Shown here piece by piece: positions 58,720 to 64,000 of a stretch of 64,000 nucleotides of DNA. Origin of the DNA: Deltaproteobacteria bacterium. GTDB lineage: Bacteria > Desulfobacterota > Syntrophia > Syntrophales > UBA5619. Both the position numbers and the translations under genes were made by a program. The notes below the pieces were generated by a model. That model worked only from the letters and a program-made list of their open reading frames with translations. It was not told the DNA's origin and ran no database searches. The first letter of the stretch is position 1; each line of letters starts with the position of its first letter. Location of the stretch: the NCBI GenBank assembly GCA_021817825.1, contig JAKAFS010000004.1:1-64000 (forward strand), read 5' to 3'.

Positions 58720-58748
58720 ATTTTTGAAGGCGATCTGGCTTATGTCAA
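58720..58748 (-). promoter_or_regulatory. Sigma70-like promoter of the minus-strand biosynthetic block
   Basis: Minus strand TTGACA (58748-58743), 17-bp spacer, AAAAAT (58725-58720). Confidence 0.55.
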
Positions 58749-58844
58749 AAAAAATATCACCGAAACCCCTTCTTGCATGCTGGCTTATACTTGTTTTGCG
58801 CCCCCTTTTCAATGAAAACAATGCCTCTGCTTTACAAAGAAAAA

Positions 58845-58873
58845 AACGGCGCTGCCCTCAGGACAGCGCCGTT
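58845..58873 (-). terminator. Rho-independent terminator of htpG
   Basis: AACGGCGCTGcCCTcAGGaCAGCGCCGTT with a T-run in minus-strand orientation. Confidence 0.8.
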
Positions 58874-58912
58874 TCTCTTTGATTTTCCAGGAAGAGGGTG
58901 TCGCCGTAACTG

Positions 58913-60826
58913 TCAGCCCTCTAGGGCGCCGACCATCAGATCGCCCAGCAACTTGCTGAACCGGGCGGGGTTTTCCAGCTTTCCCCCCTCGGCGATGACG
59001 GCCATGTCGAAGAGCAGGTCCGTGTAGTCCGCAAGCGCGGCGGCCTCCTTGTCCTTTTCGTAGGCCGCCTTGATTTTGCCGAGGAGCGGGTGGTCCATGT
59101 TGAGTTCCAGGACCCGCTTGGTCTTGGGAACGTCCTGTCCGCTTGCTTTCAGGATCTTCTCCAGATAGGCGCTCATGTCGTGGTCTTCTCCGGAAAGGCA
59201 GGCCACCGAATCCTTCAGATGGGTAGAGGGCTTCACCTCCTTGATTTTATCTTCCAGCCGGGTCTTGATGAACGCGAAAAGGGCGGTGTATTCCTCTTTT
59301 TTCGCATCGTCCACCTGCGAAAGATCCAGATCGCCCTTCTCGGCGCTCCGGAAGGTCTTCTTCTCGAATTCGTGGAGGTCCCGGATCACCCATTCGTCGA
59401 TGGGGTCGGTCATGAGGAGGACTTCCAGATCCTTTTCCTTCAGCCGCTCCAGGTGGGGGCTGTTCAGAAGGGCGGTCAGGTTGTCGCCGGTGATGTAGTA
59501 GATCTCCTTCTGGTCCGGCTTCATCCGGCCGACATAGTCCTTGAGCGACACGTACTTCCCGTCCGAATGGGTCGTCTTGTAGCGCAAAAGGGCGGCGATC
59601 TTGTCCTTGTTGTCGAAGTCCTCGGAAATCCCGGACTTGAAGATCGGGCCGAACTCTCCGTAGAAGCTCTCGTATTGGTCCTGCTCCATCTCCGCCAGGA
59701 GTTCCAGGACCTTCTTGACCAGGTTCTTCTTGATGTTCCGGACCAGGACGTCCTGCTGGAGGATCTCGCGGCTGACGTTCAGATTGAGGTCCGGGGCATC
59801 GACGACGCCCTTGACGAAGGACAGATAACGGGGCATCAGCTCCTTGCAGTTTTCCATGATGAACACCCGCTTGGAATAAAGTTGAATCCCGTGCTTTTGC
59901 TCCTGGGTGAAGAGATCGAAGGGGGCCTTGCCGGGGATGTACAGGAGGGCGCTGTATTCCGTCGCCCCTTCCAGCTTCAGGTGGAGATGGGTCAGCGGGG
60001 GATTCCAGTCGTGGCTGATGTGGCTGTAGAATTCGTTATACTCTTCGTCGGTGACCTCGCTTTTGTTCTTGGCCCAGATCGCCTTCATGGAGTTGAGGGT
60101 CTCTTCGCGGATCACCTTTTCGGTTTTTCCCTCCTCCGGTTTGCCGTCCTTGTCGAGGACGGGCTCGCTCCGCTCGACGTCCATGACAATGGGATAGGCG
60201 ACGAAATCGGAATGTTTCTTCACGATGCCGCGGAGGGTCCACTCTTCGGTGAAGTCCTGCTCGTCCTTTTCCGTCTTTTTCAGTTTCAGGAGGATCGTCG
60301 TCCCCCGGGTCGGCTTGTCCGTCGCTTCGATGGTATAGGAGCCGTCCCCGGCGGATTCCCATTTCGTAGCGCTGTCGCTTCCGGCGGCCCGGGTGATCAG
60401 GGTCACCTTGTCGGCGACGATGAAGGCGCTGTAGAAGCCGACGCCGAACTGGCCGATCAACTCGGGCGTCACGACGCCCTCTTTGCTCGCCGCGCCCATG
60501 TTCGCCAGGAACCCTGCGGTCCCGCTCTTGGCGATGGTCCCGATGTTTTCCACCACCTCGTCGTAGGTCATGCCGACGCCGTTATCGCTGATTTCCAGGG
60601 TGCGCTTCTTTTTGTCCACTGTGATCTTGATTTTCAGCTCCGGATCGTCGCCCAGCAGTTCCGGTTCGGTCTGTGCCTTGAACCGGAGTTTGTCGATGGC
60701 GTCCGAGGCGTTGGAGATCAGTTCCCGCAGGAAAATTTCCCGGTGGGAATAGAGAGAGTGGATGATGATGTTCATGAGCTGCTGGACTTCGGTCTTGAAT
60801 TGATGGGTTTCCTTCTTTGCTGCCAT
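58913..60826 (-). CDS. htpG: Molecular chaperone HtpG (Hsp90)
   Basis: [73 protein letters not shown]. Confidence 0.97.
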   Translation of the reverse strand: MAAKKETHQFKTEVQQLMNIIIHSLYSHREIFLRELISNASDAIDKLRFKAQTEPELLGDDPELKIKITVDKKKRTLEISDNGVGMTYDEVVENIGTIAKSGTAGFLANMGAASKEGVVTPELIGQFGVGFYSAFIVADKVTLITRAAGSDSATKWESAGDGSYTIEATDKPTRGTTILLKLKKTEKDEQDFTEEWTLRGIVKKHSDFVAYPIVMDVERSEPVLDKDGKPEEGKTEKVIREETLNSMKAIWAKNKSEVTDEEYNEFYSHISHDWNPPLTHLHLKLEGATEYSALLYIPGKAPFDLFTQEQKHGIQLYSKRVFIMENCKELMPRYLSFVKGVVDAPDLNLNVSREILQQDVLVRNIKKNLVKKVLELLAEMEQDQYESFYGEFGPIFKSGISEDFDNKDKIAALLRYKTTHSDGKYVSLKDYVGRMKPDQKEIYYITGDNLTALLNSPHLERLKEKDLEVLLMTDPIDEWVIRDLHEFEKKTFRSAEKGDLDLSQVDDAKKEEYTALFAFIKTRLEDKIKEVKPSTHLKDSVACLSGEDHDMSAYLEKILKASGQDVPKTKRVLELNMDHPLLGKIKAAYEKDKEAAALADYTDLLFDMAVIAEGGKLENPARFSKLLGDLMVGALEG

Positions 60827-60902
60827 GGTTCCTCCCGATCTATTAAATTTGTTTGATTTTGTAAGATTGCACACAGCGGTTCGATCCTTGTGTATCGCGG
60901 CG

Positions 60903-60932
60903 CTATAATTGTCATTATTTCCCAATTGTCAA
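60903..60932 (-). promoter_or_regulatory. Putative promoter upstream of htpG
   Basis: Minus strand TTGACA (60932-60927) with AT-rich -10-like ATTATA/TTATAG 17-18 bp downstream. Confidence 0.4.
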
Positions 60933-61240
60933 GATGCCCTTTCCGGACGAGGCCAAATGGCGTGGATATGAAAGGCATTTTTCGCCATCGCGCTGTGCAG
61001 ACAAAGAGGAGGGAAGAGCCGCCAGGAGCCCGGGACGGCGTCGGGGGAAGGGCCGGCAACCGCCAGGGGAGGGATTCCGAAAGCCGCAGGCGGCCATTTT
61101 TCGGGGATTCTGGGTTCCCGTCCCGCCGGGCAGGATGCCCATCCAGACCGCGGGCAGCGCCGCCGGCACCAGCAACAACAGCACCATGGTGAGACAGGCA
61201 AGGCCGGACCCGGGGGCGGCTCCGGCGGCCTGTTTTTCAT

Positions 61241-61269
61241 TGACACCCCCCGGCCGCTTCTCTATAGTC
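61241..61269 (+). promoter_or_regulatory. Near-consensus sigma70 promoter of the amino-acid ABC transporter
   Basis: TTGACA (61241-61246), 17-bp spacer, TATAGT (61264-61269). Confidence 0.75.
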
Positions 61270-61352
61270 CCTGCCCGGCAGGGTCGTTCCTTGTCGAGGC
61301 GCCGGCCGTCGAGGCACGGGGCGGGCGAAGAACCGAGGGGGGTGTCGGAAGC

Positions 61353-63617
61353 GTGGGAAATCGGCAGGCAAACAGGCATTGCGGCCCCGTGGCGTTGCTC
61401 GCCTTGTTTCTCTTGACCCTTTTGTCGGCCTGTTCTACCGAAAACGGCGGCGTCCCAGTTCTCACCGGCTCGGCTGAGTTGAACGCTTCCGGTCATACCA
61501 TCGGCGTGCCCCAGGGGGCGGCTGCGATGACCGCCGTGGAGCGGCAATTCCCCCAATCCCGCATCGAGTATTTCCAATCCCTCTCCGACGGCTACCTGTC
61601 GGTCAAACAGGGGAAGATCGACGCCTTTGCCTTCGACAGGCACTCCCTGCTCCATGTCGTCCGGCAAAATTCCGATCTGGCGATCATGGACGGGAAGATC
61701 GCCGACGAATACATCGGCGTCGGCTCCGCCCTGGGAAGGGAGGCGCTGATGAAAAAGGTCAACGCCTTCATCCGCCAATACCGGGCAGACGGGACCTATC
61801 GGGATATGTATGACCGGTGGATCCTGGGAAAGAATCCCCGCATGCCCGCCCTCGCGGAGCCGAAGCATCCGACGCTGACGCTGAGGATCGGGATCGACGG
61901 CCTGAACGAACCGATGAGCTTCTATAGCGATGGCCAGTTCACGGGATTCGACATCGAGTTCATAAGAAGGCTCGCCCTCTTCCTGAATGCGAAGATCATT
62001 CTCCAGCAGATGGAGTTCTCGGCGCTGATCATTGCCGCCGAGACGGGGAAGATCGACCTGCTCGTGGCGAGCCTGAACAAAACGGAGGAACGGCAGGAGA
62101 AAATGCGCTTCTCCGACCCCTACGTGGATTCGGAGATCTCCCTGCTGGTCCGGAAGGACCGGCTTCCCCCCAAGGCATCCGCTTTGGGGCCGGACGACGA
62201 GGGCTCCCGGTTTGACGGGAAAAAGGTCGGCATCCTCACCGGTTCCTCCTATGAAAGCGTTCTGAGAGAGCAGATGCCGGGGGCCGTCCCCGAGTATTTC
62301 AACAGCTTTTCCGATGAAACGGGGGCTCTCAAGGCCGGCAAGATCGAAGGCTTCCTTGTCGACGAGCCGATCGCCCGGGACATCGTGAACAGCAACCCCG
62401 GAGTGACCTATCTCAAGAAAATCCTGCGCTCCGACGGCTACGCCTTTGCCTTTCCCAAGGAGCAGGCGGCCCTCCGCGACGAGGTCAATGCCGCGCTTAA
62501 GGATCTGGAAGAAGGCGGCGAGATCGAGAAGATCGACGCCCGCTGGTTCGGCAGGGACGAGGCGGCCAAGGTCCTGCCCGACCTCAAGCGGGAAGGAAGC
62601 AATGGGGTGATCCGCCTGGCGACCAACAGCAGCAGCCCCCCCTTCGTCTATCACCAGAACGGAAAACTGGTCGGATACGATATCGCGCTTGCGATGAAAA
62701 TCGCCGAGAAACTGGGGCGCAGGCTCGAGGTTGCCGACATGGACTTCGGGGCGCTCATCCCGTCGCTGGTGAGCGGCAAGAGCGACATGGCCGCGTCGTG
62801 CATTACCGTCACCGAAGAGCGGGCCCGATCGATCCTCTTCAGCAAACCCTACTACAGGGGCGGCGTCGTGGTCCTCGTGGCCGAACGCGGCTCCCGGCAA
62901 GTCGGTAACTTCTGGCTGGGGCTCCGGGAGAGTTTCCGGCGGACCTTTCTGGTCGAAGACCGCTACCGGCTGGTCCTACAGGGGTTGTGGGTGACCCTCG
63001 TCATCACCCTCTTTTCGGCGCTCATCGGCACCGGGCTCGGCTTCGGCGTCTGCCTGATGCGCCGGGCGAAAACGCCCTGGGCGGTCATTCCGGCCCGGGT
63101 CTTCATCCGGGCGATCCAGGGAACGCCCATTGTCGTTTTTTTGATGATTCTTTACTACATCGTTTTCGGCCAGGTGGATATCGACGGGATCCTGGTGGCC
63201 ATCGTCGGTTTTTCGATCAACTTTGCCGCCTATGTGTCGGAGATGATGCGGGCCGGCATCGAAGCGGTGGACAAGGGGCAGCACGAGGCCGCGGCGGCCC
63301 TCGGCTTCAACCGGCTCCAGACCTTCACCCGGATCACCTTCCCCCAGGCGGCCCGCTATGTCCTGCCCGTTTTCAAGGGCGAATTCATCTCCATGCTCAA
63401 GATGACCTCCGTGGTCGGCTACATCGCCATCCAGGATCTGACCAAGATGAGCGACATCATCCGCAGCCGCACCTACGAAGCCTTCTTTCCGCTCATCGTT
63501 ACGGCCCTGATCTACTTTGCCGTCGCCTATCTCCTGACCCACCTGCTGGCGTTGCTGGAGGCGAAAGTCGATCCCCAGCGGAGGAAAAGGATGGTGAAAG
63601 GGGTGGCGCAGCCATGA
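61353..63617 (+). CDS. Multi-SBP plus HisM-like permease fusion, polar amino-acid ABC transporter
   Basis: Lipobox LLSAC. SBP-like segments LTLRIGIDGLNEPMSFYSDGQFTGFDIEF and VIRLATNSSSPPFVYHQNGKLVGYDIALAMKIAEKLG. Permease IRAIQGTPIVVFLMILYY and EAAAALGFNRLQTFTRITFPQAARYVLP. Confidence 0.9.
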   Translation: MGNRQANRHCGPVALLALFLLTLLSACSTENGGVPVLTGSAELNASGHTIGVPQGAAAMTAVERQFPQSRIEYFQSLSDGYLSVKQGKIDAFAFDRHSLLHVVRQNSDLAIMDGKIADEYIGVGSALGREALMKKVNAFIRQYRADGTYRDMYDRWILGKNPRMPALAEPKHPTLTLRIGIDGLNEPMSFYSDGQFTGFDIEFIRRLALFLNAKIILQQMEFSALIIAAETGKIDLLVASLNKTEERQEKMRFSDPYVDSEISLLVRKDRLPPKASALGPDDEGSRFDGKKVGILTGSSYESVLREQMPGAVPEYFNSFSDETGALKAGKIEGFLVDEPIARDIVNSNPGVTYLKKILRSDGYAFAFPKEQAALRDEVNAALKDLEEGGEIEKIDARWFGRDEAAKVLPDLKREGSNGVIRLATNSSSPPFVYHQNGKLVGYDIALAMKIAEKLGRRLEVADMDFGALIPSLVSGKSDMAASCITVTEERARSILFSKPYYRGGVVVLVAERGSRQVGNFWLGLRESFRRTFLVEDRYRLVLQGLWVTLVITLFSALIGTGLGFGVCLMRRAKTPWAVIPARVFIRAIQGTPIVVFLMILYYIVFGQVDIDGILVAIVGFSINFAAYVSEMMRAGIEAVDKGQHEAAAALGFNRLQTFTRITFPQAARYVLPVFKGEFISMLKMTSVVGYIAIQDLTKMSDIIRSRTYEAFFPLIVTALIYFAVAYLLTHLLALLEAKVDPQRRKRMVKGVAQP

Positions 63618-64000
63618 TCAGTCTTCGACACCTGGCCAAAAGCTTCGGCCCCTTGGCGGTGCTCCGGGACGTGAATGCGGAGATCGAAAAGGGCGAAGTG
63701 ATTTCGATCATCGGGCCCTCCGGCTGCGGCAAAAGCACGCTCCTGCGCTGCCTCAACCTGCTGGAAAAACCGACGGGCGGCGAGATCGTCGTCGACGGGA
63801 TTCCTCTGCTCGACAGGAAGACCAATGTCTTTCAACTTCGCCGGAAGATGGGCATGGTCTTCCAGTCCTTCAATCTCTTCTCCCATTTGATGGCGGTCGA
63901 AAACATCATGCTCGGGCCGGTCGATCTCCTGAAACTGAGCCGTCCGGCCGCCTTTGCAGAGGCCATGAAATGGCTGACCATGGTGGGGCTCGCGGAAAAG
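63614..64000 (+). CDS. Amino-acid ABC transporter ATP-binding protein (3' truncated by window)
   Basis: MISLRHLAKSFGPLAVLRDV...IIGPSGCGKSTLLRCLNLLEKPTGG...MGMVFQSFNLFSHL. ATGA overlap with the permease gene. Confidence 0.92.
   Translation, partial: MISLRHLAKSFGPLAVLRDVNAEIEKGEVISIIGPSGCGKSTLLRCLNLLEKPTGGEIVVDGIPLLDRKTNVFQLRRKMGMVFQSFNLFSHLMAVENIMLGPVDLLKLSRPAAFAEAMKWLTMVGLAEK

Noticed and set aside
59090-60856. 588-aa plus-strand ORF
   Set aside because: Antisense to htpG.
60915-62900. 661-aa minus-strand ORF
   Set aside because: Antisense to the SBP-permease gene; no motif content.
1-64000. CRISPR array, rRNA, tRNA or prophage
   Set aside because: No regularly spaced repeats, rRNA-like sequence, convincing tRNA cloverleaf or phage structural genes were seen by eye. 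tRNAscan-SE and Infernal would be needed to exclude small RNAs.

Overview
The window is about 64 kb of GC-rich bacterial chromosome. Gene content suggests a Syntrophus-like Desulfobacterota organism, but that is inference only. Most of it is ordinary housekeeping DNA: rsmB, fmt, priA, dksA, aguA/aguB, rfaE2, comF, rsfS, GTP-type PEPCK, an aconitase-family hydratase, F0 ATPase genes, hemL plus an AhbB-like protein, ihfA, pcnB, an sfsA fusion, proB-obgE-csp-rpmA-rplU, hpt, tag, tsaC, purE/H/D and htpG. The accessory core is about 45.5-58.75 kb. Two convergent gene blocks there look like one acyl-carrier-protein-dependent biosynthetic locus. The plus block is ABC ATPase, ABC-2 permease, ACP, intact ketosynthase and a Cys-less ketosynthase-like protein. 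The minus block is a B12-type radical SAM enzyme, a KASIII-like protein, a small unknown and a BtrH-like acyltransferase. Between the blocks lies an AT-richer segment with a secreted unknown, a truncated paralogue of the BtrH-like gene, an inverted-repeat scar, and a translationally coupled KaiC-KaiB-histidine kinase operon with its own near-consensus promoter. Secondary points of interest are a Tat-signal PLP decarboxylase next to a C45-type lipoprotein, a permuted multi-SBP/permease fusion, a palindromic repeat element between sfsA and pcnB, and an isolated atpE. All calls come from reading the supplied sequence and ORF translations. No database search was run.
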